A DNA stretch of 64,000 bases from Sipunculus nudus (taxonomy: Eukaryota > Annelida > Sipuncula > Golfingiida > Sipunculidae). Position numbers and translations under genes: made by a program. How positions within the stretch are numbered: position 1 is the first letter of the stretch; each line of letters opens with the position of its first letter. Of the stretch, positions 1 through 11,449 are shown in pieces. Location of the stretch: contig CM049309.1 in NCBI GenBank assembly GCA_026874595.1, positions 75,438,426-75,502,425 of the forward strand. The letters are read 5' to 3'. The notes beneath the pieces are model-generated. The model saw nothing but the letters and a program-made list of their open reading frames with translations. It did not search any database and was not told the origin of the DNA.

Positions 1-58
1 TGATATTATATTCATTCTATGTGGTTCCTCAAGCATACATATTTTATCAACATGACAG

Positions 59-201
59 GTTTCGTTATTGACCTGTTCAATAAGCTGGCCGAGCAGGCGG
101 GTTTCAACTACACCCTATATCTGGTTCCCGATGGTAATTTTGGCGCAAAAAATCCCGTCACAGGACAGTGGAATGGAGTGGTGAAGGAGCTTATCGATGG
201 T
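59..201 (+). CDS. iGluR exon: ligand-binding lobe S1, first part
   Basis: Follows an acceptor at CAG/GT and ends before gtaagt. It encodes [16 protein letters not shown] and [11 protein letters not shown]...[11 protein letters not shown], the classic start of iGluR S1. The first two bases complete a Gly codon from an upstream exon outside the window. Confidence 0.9.
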
Positions 202-3200
202 GTAAGTAATAATGTACTATGGAAATTAGCTATTTTGATTCTGTCCAGCTCTATGCTAAATGCTTATACTCACAAACAGAAATGTTGGTAATAATTGATA
301 TATGAAAAAAAAGTGTTTATAAACTAAAACGAGAGTATAAAGCAATCTTTATAAACACTTTTTCTTTTGTATTTCATCAGTTAAACACAAGACACATTCT
401 TTATTTACATAATTAATTTATATCATTAATAGTTTATAAAAGAAAAATTTCCTTAACATTCTTCGAAACCCCATGCATGCATATTTAACAGGCATTGTAA
501 CGATCATACTGAAAACAATCTGTATGGACCAAATAAATAAAACGTTTAAATTCTTGTGAATCAAATTATCGAAATATTTTAATTTTGCCTCAAGCTTTTA
601 TATATTATTTTAACATTATTTATGATGTTTCCAATCAATGTTTTCTTCTGTTTACAGAAAGCTGACGTTGCAGTCGTCTCCCTGACCATCAACCACGCCC
701 GTGAGCAGGATATCGACATGACCAAACCGTACCTGGACCTGGGCATGAAGTTCGTTATGAAGGTACTCCCAGTTGTCCTTTTGCATGATGTATACCATCC
801 ATTACTATAATAACAGTAATTATGAGATAACGATCCGAGACTTGAAACCGCATATTTACGGTATATTGAATATTTATTAATGATCAGCCAATTGTCATTC
901 TTTGAACAATGTATAGCAGAAGGGAATGTTTATTCGGTAAATTCCTCGACTATAGCATATTATCCGTTCTTTTGTGAGGAAAGGTCGCATAATACCGCTT
1001 CTTCATCCCGGCGCCATCTTGTGTTCATTCGGCGAAACGACAAGTGGCTCGCTGTATTGCGACGACTTAAAATATGATTTAAGCTAATGCTTAATGTGAA
1101 AGGAAGAACTTTACAAAATTTAAATCGGTTCAAGGTTGTTAAGTAGATAGCACCAAAAAGCAAAGGCACCATTATCATAAATAACAGTAATTGTGTTTCA
1201 AACAATAATTATGTTTCAAAGAACCTATGCTCAGTTACGAGATACTTTGATATTTATCCCTGTACGATCCTGGTTCTCCAGGTACCTACACCTGAGCCCG
1301 TCCGTCCGTTCCGGTTCCTGGACCCGTTCAGTATGGAGGTCTGGCTCTACGTGCTGGGCGCCATGTTTGTGGTGGGACTCCACATCTCTCTCCTTAACAA
1401 GCTGAGTCCGTACGGTCACCATGGTCAGTTTGTCCACCAGCACCACGAGGAGGTCACACGAGTGTATGTAGCCATAAGTTACTGTTGTAAACTTCGAAAA
1501 TGCCATTCTTTTTAACCATTCTATTACATTTTCTTTTAATATGTGAAATATTATTTTCAATTATTATTTTTTTTCCTTAACCGGAGATTTTTTTTTTATT
1601 TCAAAGTGGAATTATGCATGTTTAATTAAATATATTAGGCAAAAAAAAAGGTATGGTTCTCAGGCACTTTTTTTCAGAAATTAGTGCGACCGGCGGGTTT
1701 TTTATTACTTTTTTGCGTGTTTCGAAAAAATGTCATAGGGAACAGGGAAAAGCATGATAATAACATTTTTTCTGAACAGATAAAAGCACTACATAACAAA
1801 GGAAACTTATCAAAATTGTATTATTTTATCTTCTTAAAAGATGAAAAAAAAATTAATGCGGGGGGGGGGGGGTTAAAATTGACACAGGCGGTGCCTGAGA
1901 ACCATACCTTTTATTTATCTGCCTTATTAACCTTTTTTTAATACTTTTGACTTAATATTGGCCATAGGTCATTTAGCCTTATCGCCATAGAGCTTTGATA
2001 GCTGATTCGGTTGGCCAAACCAACATGAAGGCACAATAAAAAGGTTTTTTAAGCAATCACACCTGTTTTCAAACGTGTACAGTAACTGATATCTGTAACT
2101 TCAATTGCACAACACTAGTGAGAAACTTCAAGAGCAATGAATTAGAGGAGACGAAGATTTGAACGTTTTATGAAGCTCACATGCACCGGCAATTTGACAC
2201 ATCCAGAGTAACGCATCTTGTAAATTTCATCCCATTTCAGCACTCCAGCTTCTCCGGGCCCTTGGTAATTATACCTGACCGAGATATGGCCTCGGCATCT
2301 CGTGTCGTATCGCGTCGGCGGAGGTACCTGAGTCTTGCTGATAAAACCCCTGATTGTTTAAAAATGCATTTAAATTCCTTTAATGTTTTCTTTGTAATTG
2401 TTTGTTTTTCATTTCAGTTGTCTTTCACAGATTTTATGATATTATTATCAATCAGATCTTTTTATTATATTTAATATATATTACACTCTATTTTCAGGAG
2501 GAAACTAAACGTGCTTTCGTAAGTGGATTTAACTTTCTTCACAACTATTAAACAATGTAATATAAAAAGAATATAATGGTGTTCTATTTTCTTCGACAAG
2601 GGCTAACCACTTGCCCAATTTGAACTTTTGAAAGCACAAATGTAGTTCCGACTAGCGAGATAATAATAATAATCAATAATCTTCACAAGATCTTTAATTT
2701 TTCGGGGTTACGTGCATATCATTAGGGGCGGATTTTGAAGGATTGTAGAGGGCCCTGTTTTTAACCAAAAACGCTGGGAAATAGAATAAATACAACCAAC
2801 GAAAACCAACGCCGGATTTTGTATCTCGCGCCGTTTTCTTCCTTACATATTGCATACGAGAGTTTTAAATGAACTATTGCATACGAGAGTATTAAGCCCC
2901 CCCCCCCCCCCCCCCCCTATTTCTGCGATCCTGTAATACCCCTGATCATATTGTTTTAAAAAGTTAAATGTTTATTGAAAGATACAACAGAACTACGTAA
3001 CATTGTATTAAATTTTGCAGAAATTTTAAAGAGATGCGATTGGTGAACAGGAGGAAAACGCATGCTTTCAAGGAGATGAACACTGGTAACGCCACCTGGT
3101 TTTCACTGGCGTCATTACTACAGCAAGGCGGCGAAGTGTACCCACGATCATTGGCAGGTAACAACTCTATAAAATTATATAAATTATATAAATTAATTAT

Positions 3201-5006
3201 TTGTTACCTGCAGATGAAAAATTATACAGTAATGAAACTTAACGTAAACAATACTGGAATTTTCATTTATTTAAAATAACTTCCATGCTTTAATTTCTCA
3301 GCAGATATTTAGTGTCTGGAAAATTACCTCTCAGTATAACATGAACAGAAGGGGGGGGGGGGCACACTTCCCCTGCTGGTTACGCTCCTTCAATTGATAA
3401 AAATAAACAAAAGAGGTAAGAGGAGAGGTTCTAGCTGGAGTCTGTGACATGTAAGGAAAAGTCTATTCATTTACATCATCTTATATCCCACGGCTGAGCA
3501 CTTCCATTAAAAGCTAATACCTTACTTACGAAATGCGATTTACTCATTATATTGACTCTGAATCAGTCTTGAATTGGGAGCAAATAAAATATCCGGCACA
3601 GTAAAGAGGAATGCCTTTATTAACAAAACATATTAATATTTGTGATAATTTGCGCTCAGGACCCTGGCTGAACTGATGTACTCTCTTGTTTAAATACTTG
3701 TTATCTAGTTTTATTTTTATACTGTATTCTTACGCAACAAGCAAACTCTCATTTAATTATTTCTTTGATTTATCTATATATATTTTATATTTGACCGGGA
3801 ACCTTAATCGTTGTCACGCAACTCCCCTTTGGCCACGCCCTGGAAATCCTGATTTGATCTTGAAGTTTCGGGAACGATGCTTAGTTTTCCATATTTCCTC
3901 AATAAATCCTTAGAATTTTGACATTATTAATATTGACATTAAGGGTTCTGTCACAATACACATCATCAGAGGTTGTCTATCCAGCGGGTAAACTCGATCC
4001 ATTGAAAACCTGTCCCTGGCAAAGTTGCGAGGGTCTGTTAAGACGCAAGAACTGGTGATATATTAGTTATATCCTTACTGTATTCTTAGGCCAAACGACC
4101 ACGGTGATCTGGTGGTTCTGTATTGTCATCATCATATCTACATACACGGCCAACCTGGCGGCGTTTCTGACAGCATCGCGAACCAAGACGACCATTAACT
4201 CTGTGGAGGACCTTGGTACGCAAACCAACATATTATACGGTAAGGAGGACATTCACACGTCCCGTAATATTTCATTAACGGTTATTTTTAAGTTAAATAT
4301 TTAAAATAAAACAAATCCGAAATAATAATGTTCTTTTTAATGTTTGTAAATAATGATTCAGTCTTTGAACACTGTGAAGTAGTATTTCCGAATTTAGTTT
4401 AAAGACTGTACGAAGTTTGTTTAACCAATGAGAGATCGTATTACAATAACAATTCCAATTATATATTATTTAGAAGCATACTTAGTACATGTTTAGTGTG
4501 CATCAAGGCTGATTATGCTATATGTACACTTAAGAGTAATAATAAAATGGTGATGAATTATTAATCCAGCAGTTCTAATTAATGTTACAAATACACCTTC
4601 ACATGTCTGTTATTTATAATAAACGCTACATTTTATTTTTATACTTCTCGCTTCTCCTTTTGAATTAATTATCTGTCACTTTTATATCAGATGGTCAGCC
4701 AAAATATTACATTTCACAACATGCTCTCATCGCCAATATAAACTCTGTATTCGCTGTAATAATTCGATTGCATATTTATGATTTTTCTTTTCTATTACTG
4801 AACTATTTCAGGCACCGTTTCTAGCAGTGCTCCACACCAGTTTTTCTTGGACTCTGGTATCACCCTGTACCGTGACATGGTAGGCACCATGAACGCCAGG
4901 AAGACACTAGTCAAAAGCACAAAGGCTGGTATCGAAAGGGTATGAATATACTTTTGTATCGTTTTAAACCCAAAACAGTCTTCTGTCTAATGATATAAAT
5001 AAATAA

Positions 5007-5047
<41 letters not shown>

Positions 5048-7886
5048 TGATTTAAATTTAAAGGAAAAAAATAGTGCATTATTCATGGTACGAAGTAAGA
5101 ACACATTACCTGGCACCAACATGCATGACATTTACCACTTAAAAACCTGTTGTTTGTTCATACTTCCGTTTTGCTTAAGATGAAAATTGTGAATTTTGTT
5201 TTAAATGAAAAATTTTAATTATTAAACACCAGATGAAATAATAATGCCACAAAAAAATGAAAAATTTGCCCTCAGGTCCGGACGGATGAATACGCGTTTA
5301 TATGGGACAGCGCCGTGCTGGATTACGTGGTTGAACAGAAGCCCTGCGGGACCCTCAGAACCGTCGGTCGGCTGTTTGGTAAAATCGGATACGGTCTTGG
5401 CTTGCAGAAAGGTTCTCCGATCAGAGACGAACTCTCCGTTCACATACTACAGCTGAGAGAGATCGGCTTCATTGATGACCTGAAAAAGAAATGGTATAAA
5501 TACATTCTTCATATTTCATGTTTATTAATTTGCATATGCAGTCATGAATTTATTAATATATATTTAAATTAATTAGCATACAAAACATATCATCAATATG
5601 TAATATATATTAAATAAAATAATATATAATATAATAAAAAAATAATCATAGATAACGAACGAGAGAGAGAGAGAGGGGGAGAGAGAGAGATCCTACGTTT
5701 AAGGGGATGGCTTGTGAATTAGTAAGATCATTTCTGTCATACCTGTATATGTCTACACATGATGTTTTTAATTACATATATAAATAAATATGATAAACCT
5801 CGGTTATTTTTCAGTGTTTCTACCAACTGGGTCAATGTAGTCTGTCCCTTATTAGTATCTTTGTTAGTATGACGACACAAAGAAAGGTCGATACCATGGC
5901 TTTGGAATGTATAATATGATCTCATGATGATACGGAATTTACGTGTCTATTTAACAAAATGTACAGAAAACCTCCGCTAACACGACCACCGACATTACCG
6001 AAAACTATTGTCCTTTTATAGTCTGGTAAAATAGTAAATTCACCCACCACTGATGGTAACATTATATATTTCACTGCAATGCATTTCAGTAAGGACCGTT
6101 TACTAAAATCCTACCAGGGGTTTTGTCTATAATTTGCATAGCGTAAATATTTCAAAGATACCATTGCGTTTCTTCGCTATACGTTTACATTTAAGTGTTA
6201 TGCATGAGTTTCCTAGCTTTCCTGAAACACTTATTAACCTTGGCCAGGGCGTCTTTGCCATTATGTCACGGACGCTTCTAATTCCATTGATACGTATACG
6301 TAAAGCGCTGCACGAGTAGAGAGGTTATCTGACAGGAATATCCTGTCGCTTACGTCATAGTGTTGACTCTCCTCTGGTACTTACATGATAAGTGTTATTA
6401 CACTTCTGAAATCATCCATCCGCCCCTACGGGTAGTCGTCAGAAAGTAATTTGCCGTACATCTTCTCGTGCAGGTACCAGAAGCGGAGTGAATGTTATCA
6501 CGAAACAGACACCAAATCAGAAACGGAGAAGGCTATAGAGGAAGCCGGGGGACAACTCACAACCGATCATATGCTAGGTAACTACTCAGTACGCCTGGTC
6601 TGAAACGCTCACTTCCAACAAGTATCTTATTTTAAAAGGTAGCATTCAATTGTTGGTACGAATGTGTATATGCCGTTAAGAAATGAACGCCTCTGATTCC
6701 ATTGATACGTATACGTAAAGCGCTGCATGAGTATAGAAGTTATCTGACAGGAATATCCTGTCGCTTACGTCATAGTGTTGACTCTCCTCTGGTACTTACA
6801 TGATAAGTGTTATAAAGCTTTATTAGTACTTAACACTTCTTTTTCAGGTGTATTTATGATTATTTACGCTGGCATGGTGATGGGAGTGATCATTTTAGTG
6901 ATGGAGTGGGTGGTCGCATGCAGGGCAGCGGTCGATGTTGATGATCCAACGGTAACGTCTCAGTTTTTTTCGGGGGGGGGGGGGGGGCGGGGGGCGGTGT
7001 TGTTTCTTCTTCCATTATGAAAAAAAAACACTTTTGCTTCTATCCATGTTAACCCTGTCGGCAAAGATTTACACACAGTTTCGGGTCTGTTATATGTGGC
7101 AATATACTGTAAAGATCAAATAATAATGTACAAAGTCGACCTTTTCTTTCCCGGTGCGGAATGTCTCTACGTTGTAACTTTGCAGTGCGCATGCTCGCTG
7201 AAATGTTGTATTGACTCTGTGTGCGTAATATAACATTTTTTTTAACAAAACGTTCTCTATTAAGAAAGGGACATATGACAAGTAGCCCCCCACCCCCGAA
7301 AAAAAACCCAAACTGGTACGTTATTGAGCATAGGTGTCCCGGTTTGGTAGGCAAATAATGCTCTTAAAACTTGTAATGGTCCATATTCGTTTAACAAATA
7401 TAAAAAATAAAAAAAATAAAAACATATACATATTTGTGTTAATTATGTTAAGAAAGTAATATTTTTTTGTAATTACTAGAATTTGGACTGTTAGTTCAAG
7501 GTTTAAGGTAAGTTAAACGTAGGCTGCTGACGAGAATCGTCCCAAAGTTTTGCGTCTTCTTCGCCGTCCGTAGGGGGACATCAACATTTTAATATTATCC
7601 GCCTTTTATCTTTTAGAAACCAAAATCCTTCATGGACGCACTGAAGAAGAAACTAAGGTTAACCTGGAGACATATACGGACAGATTCCTTGCCGCATCTA
7701 TGTGGATGTAACAAACCTATCGAGAAACCCGACAAAAACGAACCAACGCCTGCGCCACCTCCAGTCACAGGTCGTCGTCTAGGATGGCTAGCTAAGTCCG
7801 TCATCAGAAACAAACCGACTGAAAACGGTACATCAAGCGTCTCAACAGAATCAATAAATACTATTTATCTGCCATCGTCACAGTGA
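59..7886 (+). CDS. Ionotropic glutamate receptor, C-terminal part (multi-exon, 5' partial)
   Basis: This is a ligand-gated cation channel subunit of the plasma membrane. Eleven exons can be read: 59-201, 658-762, 1282-1461, 2498-2518 (microexon), 3034-3157, 4090-4239, 4812-4939, 5276-5493, 6474-6577, 6848-6951 and 7617-7886. They have GT..AG borders and compatible phases. They encode ligand-binding lobe S1 with the carboxylate-binding Arg ([10 protein letters not shown]), M1, a pore loop with QQG at the Q/R site, the M3 gate [11 protein letters not shown], lobe S2 with WDSAVLDY, M4 and a tail of about 90 residues. An Asp (not Glu) at the amine-binding position and Cys in EQKPC and SECYHE resemble GluN1 and epsilon-type receptors, while the M3 and linker resemble AMPA/kainate types. 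The class is therefore uncertain. The amino-terminal domain and start codon are outside the window. Confidence 0.93.
658..762 (+). CDS. iGluR exon: S1 glutamate/glycine-binding segment
   Basis: 35 codons, phase 0 at both ends, with acceptor tttacag and donor gtactc. It contains [18 protein letters not shown]. The Thr and Arg are the conserved ligand alpha-carboxyl contacts. Confidence 0.92.
1282..1461 (+). CDS. iGluR exon: pre-M1 and M1 helix
   Basis: 60 codons, phase 0 at both ends, with acceptor ttctccag and donor gtgtat. [17 protein letters not shown] matches the pre-M1/M1 pattern of the family. NKLSPYG is the start of the M1-M2 linker. Confidence 0.92.
1633..1935. repeat. Foldback (MITE-like) element in an iGluR intron
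   Basis: AGGTATGGTTCTCAGGCAC at about 1647-1665 reappears as its perfect reverse complement at about 1892-1910. The arms extend imperfectly outward to TTAGGC/GCCTTA. The loop holds a run of 13 G at about 1860. Confidence 0.6.
2498..2518 (+). CDS. iGluR candidate 21-nt microexon in the M1-M2 linker
   Basis: Seven codons (EETKRAF) lie between an excellent acceptor (tctattttcag) and donor (gtaagt). The length keeps frame with the exons on each side, and the M1-M2 linker is variable in this family. It is inferred from splice sites only. Confidence 0.55.
2896..2917. repeat. Poly-C tract
   Basis: An uninterrupted run of about 21-22 C in an iGluR intron. Similar G runs occur at ~1860, ~3350, ~6975 and ~59695. 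Confidence 0.8.
3034..3157 (+). CDS. iGluR exon: cytoplasmic linker and pore loop M2
   Basis: Encodes [23 protein letters not shown], the re-entrant pore loop with Gln at the Q/R site. The start is uncertain. An acceptor at 3020 has the better consensus, but in the upstream frame it gives an immediate stop. The AG at 3032-3033 keeps frame, so 3034 is chosen. The donor is gtaaca. Confidence 0.8.
4090..4239 (+). CDS. iGluR exon: M3 gate
   Basis: Encodes [30 protein letters not shown]. The signature [11 protein letters not shown] carries Ser to Thr at its first position. The exon continues into the M3-S2 linker ([14 protein letters not shown]). Confidence 0.95.
4812..4939 (+). CDS. iGluR exon: ligand-binding lobe S2, first part
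   Basis: Completes a Gly codon, then encodes [19 protein letters not shown] and a basic stretch ending AGIER. Acceptor ctatttcag, donor gtatga. The position and S-S-x-P pattern fit S2. Confidence 0.88.
4999..5043. repeat. (TA)n microsatellite
   Basis: AAATA repeats run into about 18 TA dinucleotides within the iGluR intron before the S2 core exon. Confidence 0.9.
5276..5493 (+). CDS. iGluR exon: S2 core with amine-binding Asp
   Basis: [19 protein letters not shown] contains the Asp that contacts the ligand amine in NMDA-type receptors. It is followed by [21 protein letters not shown] and [10 protein letters not shown], the standard end of S2. Confidence 0.94.
5660..5690. repeat. (GA)n microsatellite
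   Basis: A GAGAGA tract with one G-rich interruption, in an iGluR intron. Confidence 0.85.
6272..6398. repeat. Direct repeat, copy 1, flanking an iGluR exon
   Basis: About 127 bp from CTTCTAATTCCATTGATACG to ATAAGTGTTAT. A ~95% identical copy is at 6686-6813, in the same orientation and on the other side of exon 6474-6577. Confidence 0.9.
6474..6577 (+). CDS. iGluR exon: end of S2
   Basis: Encodes [13 protein letters not shown] up to DHMLG. The Cys may pair with the Cys in EQKPC, as in other iGluRs. The exon sits between two direct copies of a ~127-bp repeat (6272-6398 and 6686-6813). Confidence 0.85.
6686..6813. repeat. Direct repeat, copy 2, flanking an iGluR exon
   Basis: Second copy of the repeat at 6272-6398, just upstream of the M4 exon. 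It shares TACGTATACGTAAAGCGCTG and the inner palindrome GACAGGAATATCCTGTC. Confidence 0.9.
6848..6951 (+). CDS. iGluR exon: M4 helix
   Basis: Encodes [20 protein letters not shown], the hydrophobic fourth membrane segment, then [15 protein letters not shown]. Acceptor tttttcag, donor gtaacg. Confidence 0.9.
7617..7886 (+). CDS. iGluR last exon: cytoplasmic tail and stop
   Basis: After acceptor atcttttag it encodes a basic juxtamembrane stretch ([16 protein letters not shown]), then a Pro-rich segment and a Ser/Thr-rich end, with TGA at 7884-7886. There is no obvious class-I PDZ ligand; the protein ends LPSSQ. Confidence 0.88.
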   Translation, partial: KPKSFMDALKKKLRLTWRHIRTDSLPHLCGCNKPIEKPDKNEPTPAPPPVTGRRLGWLAKSVIRNKPTENGTSSVSTESINTIYLPSSQ

Positions 7887-9150
7887 TTTGTCAAAGGCTG
7901 GCGAAGTGTGGTTTTCGGATTGTTTTCTTTTGCGGCTCGACCCTGCGCTTTCTGCAAGTAGACAGATCATGGTTTTGTGAGGGACTGCAGACGCGTGGCT
8001 CGGGCAATAAAAAATAATAATTGAATAAGACTAGCTTTAGCTTGCTTCCCCCTGAGATATCGTTAGATACAAACTGGTTTTCGGGATATGAAAGCTTCGT
8101 GCATGCCTGGCAAAGGGATTTGTCAGGTTCTCTTTGGGCGCGACAATCATAAATGCGCATGCGCAGTCAACTCATAAAAGGTCATGAGACGATCCTTGCT
8201 GAAGTCGGCTAGATGGTACATGTGATATGCCGCCAGCGGATAATGTATGTTATATAACTGAAGGGTGCAAGGAATGAATTCAGATGATCCATAAAGTTTG
8301 CATGTAACTGTATGGAAACGTGAGAGTTAATCATAGAAGGCGCCTGTTACATAACAACAAATGCGTATTTTGTCATTTTATACACTTCCGCCGGGAATTT
8401 TTATCTTTACGTTGATGTTGAGGTTTCTTTTTTCATTGGACCTTGTTTTCATAGTAAAGTAATCCATATTACCCATGCCATCAATATTAGAGATTACTGA
8501 CTGCAATGTCATTAGATAAAACATTTTGAATTAACGCTTTAGATTTTGCTATGTTAAATTTCTGAGCGGCGCACACGGATGAATGGGCTGATGGTATTTG
8601 CACCTTTGCTAATTTACACGAATATTTTCCTCCTCTATAATATACACGTTGTAATTGGCTAGCTTTTTAAGGATATTGTTTAATAAAACAATAAATCTGT
8701 CGCTTGTATCTAAAGCGAATTTCAGCATTGTGTTCTGGTATGTATGTGGCAACTATAACCGACATCGTTAGTTCCATTCTAAGGCTTTAAAATATAGCAC
8801 CCATGCATAGTGGAAAAGTAAAATCTATAGATTTACGAGGGTCTGCAACGCCTACCGCCTACAATGGCAGCCCCTATCGCTTTCAAGATCAAAGTCGTCA
8901 GATGAAAGAAAGTCCGGATTTCCCTTCGTCATTTTTGTACTATTGGTCGTTGAAATTCCTTCCCACAATATTAGCAGGCGTTGCAAATAACTCTGTTTAT
9001 ATATTGTTGTAGATGTGGGCGATGCTGACTATTAAATTTAGATTTCGATCCAAACATTTTCATTTGCAAAATTTTTTGTTGCTTTCGTAATTATTTCGTT
9101 CCTTTCCGGAAAACTCCTCTGACCTGGATCTTTCCGAAACTCAGCATAAT
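7887..9150. other. iGluR 3' UTR and intergenic sequence
   Basis: AT-rich, with the polyadenylation signal near its start. The open frames are short and look random. I see no gene. Confidence 0.6.
8006..8011 (+). terminator. Candidate polyadenylation signal of the iGluR gene
   Basis: AATAAA lies 120 bases after the stop codon in an A-rich tract. Confidence 0.5.
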
Positions 9151-10320
9151 TAATGGATCACATGTGAACTACAATTATTTTCGCGTGGCGTCCATCCATG
9201 CTTTTGCTATCTTTTAGTCTTAGTGATTGGTTCAATGTATTGGGCTGAAATTGTGCATGTCCATAGATTCTGTATACCTTCATCTCGTATTTAAGAATGG
9301 TTGCGCCATCGGATATCGTATTTGCGTGGCATCCATCCGTGCGTTTATTTTGAAAGGAAATTTCTCTTATCTCACGAGTTGTTAACTGTATTGGTCTGAG
9401 ATTCGGCATGTCTATCCATCTTGGAGAGTTTTCTTGTAGGCCAGACAAATGGCGCCACCTACCTTCCTATTTTTATAGAATACATTGATGTAAGGTGTGG
9501 TTTGCCGTATTGACCTGAAATTTTGCATTTCCATTGATCTTAGATACCTCCATCTCGTATTCAATAATGGTGGCGTCAACTGTAACTCACCGTTTGCTTT
9601 TGGTGAAATTCGCTCATATCTCAGGAGTTGATTGATGTATCGGTCTGTAATTTGGTATGTTTATCCGTTTTGGATAGTGTTGTGTAAACCATATATATAC
9701 TGGTCCCACCTGCCGTTCCGTGTTTATAATATCTGTTGATGCACTATTTCCCAGTAGTGCATAGGTGTCTCGACCTGAAAGTTTGCATGCAGACATCTCA
9801 TTCACAGGACTAGTGGCACCATCTGTAATCGTGTATTTGTATAATACGTTCATGCATTTATCTCAGAATTGGTTTAATGTATCAGCCTGAAATTTTACAT
9901 GTCCAAATATTTTGAATATTTCAATCTTGTACATAAGCCTGGTGGCGTCAACTACAATCGTTTTCTCGTAGTTTGGATCAATCATAGACCAGACAGGATG
10001 TGCCACCTACATTTTTTTCGCAGAATCATTGCCTTTTTCTCAGGAGTGGTTTGATGTGTTCACCTGAAAATTGCAAGTGCATAGATCTGGGAATGGCTTA
10101 TCTTGTATATGAGGCTGCTTGGGACACCAATCAATATTACCTTGAATCTATCTGTAGATTTTTTTTGTTTTTGTAAAAATTACACATACGAGTTGTTTAA
10201 TTGGCAGCTCTGATGCTACACATTTGGAGTTACGTCATGTCAGGAGCATTCATTGCCTTACTTTACCCATGCCTCTATGATTTCGCGGATACATGTAGTC
10301 TCTTGTTTGCCCGTTTACCG

Positions 10321-10330
<10 letters not shown>
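9150..10330 (+). mobile_element. Tandem-monomer repeat, Pearl/Helitron-like, copy 1
   Basis: Diverged monomers of about 140 bp are recognised by 'CTCATATCTC..GAGT', 'CTGAAATTTTGCATGT' and a 'GGCGCCACC'-like core. The block ends with ACATGTAGTCTCTTG then ..CCCGT, matching the end of the block at 33,990-34,928. Short tandem cores of this style are known from Pearl/HINE elements of bivalves. Family assignment is inference. Confidence 0.55.
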
Positions 10331-10353
<23 letters not shown>

Positions 10354-10354
10354 T
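10324..10354. repeat. (ATT)n microsatellite
   Basis: About ten ATT units directly follow the tandem-monomer repeat, as is common at the 3' end of such elements. Confidence 0.9.
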
Positions 10355-11033
10355 AAATCGAGACAGCTATTAATTAGAAATTGTTCATGGTATCAAGGTC
10401 ATTCTCAATTTTTTGTGTAAACGTATTCTTGAAGTCCGTTTTAACTACATTTTTTTAAAAAACCAGTGTAGGCCAGCCTCATTCAACACCCAACTCAGCG
10501 TTAGGTATACACCATTTATTTCCATCACATGGCTGTAATGGGTGACATGTAGCGTACAATACACAAAAAGAGTCACTGAGACAAGGTCCTCACTCAAAAT
10601 GGTTGTCAGAAAAGACTCAGAAAGGGTCCACACAAAGAATCCCCAAAGAAAAGGTTGGCTTGTACGTACGCTCCACGAAACAGGTTACAGTGATCTCTCG
10701 GCAATCATGCCCTCGTCACCATGCCATCACAGTTGACTATGCATGGAAGCCTTAATCTCATGCCACAAACACCGCATCAAAACTGGTGGCAAGAGACGCA
10801 AAACTTTAGCTGCGATCTCCGTACAAAATGTTAGCTATACCACAATGCACTATATTAGCACTCGTCATGTATACTACTCTCCATTGAATATTGAAAATAC
10901 GCCCTAAATACCTCACTCTCCGTGCAATAGTGAACAAAATTCAATATCGTTATCGTTGAACTGAAAAAAAAAAATCATAAATAGAGCGTTTGAACCTATG
11001 ATGTGCGGTTAGCCCTTCTACTTGCAACCCCTA
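10355..11033. other. Intergenic sequence, nothing recognised
   Basis: No gene, and no copy of the LTR-like unit that would mark the 3' end of the adjacent Gypsy element. Confidence 0.5.
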
Positions 11034-11449
11034 CTATCCTTGCAACGTCCCGGTGCAAGACAAGATATATCGTATATCTGAGTAAACATAATGAATCAAG
11101 GTTAACATGTTTGATATAACAATTGTTCTCACAACATTAAACAAAGACATAACAAAAGATTTACTAGCAAGAACTCTCCCAAATACAACATAACCCTTGC
11201 ATAGCATATAGCGATGGTCCTTATCTTGCCATGCTACAGCTGGCGCATCTACTTCATTACTATCTGAGCCAATTTCATGACCAAGTAGGTCTTCTTGTGC
11301 ATCCAGCACAAGTTGGTCCTCATCGTTTTTCGATTCGTCTGACCTGACTGGCTCCTTCAATGCATCTAACCTAGAACGGCTGGTTGAGCTGACCTCTTTT
11401 GTCGTTCCTGAAACTTCAGTCAATGGACATGGCTTAAGTTGGGCCCTGT

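Noticed and set aside
7049-7354. Minus-strand frames of 73-101 residues near the iGluR 3' exons
   Set aside because: AT-rich intron DNA with poly-G/C tracts; no conserved motif.
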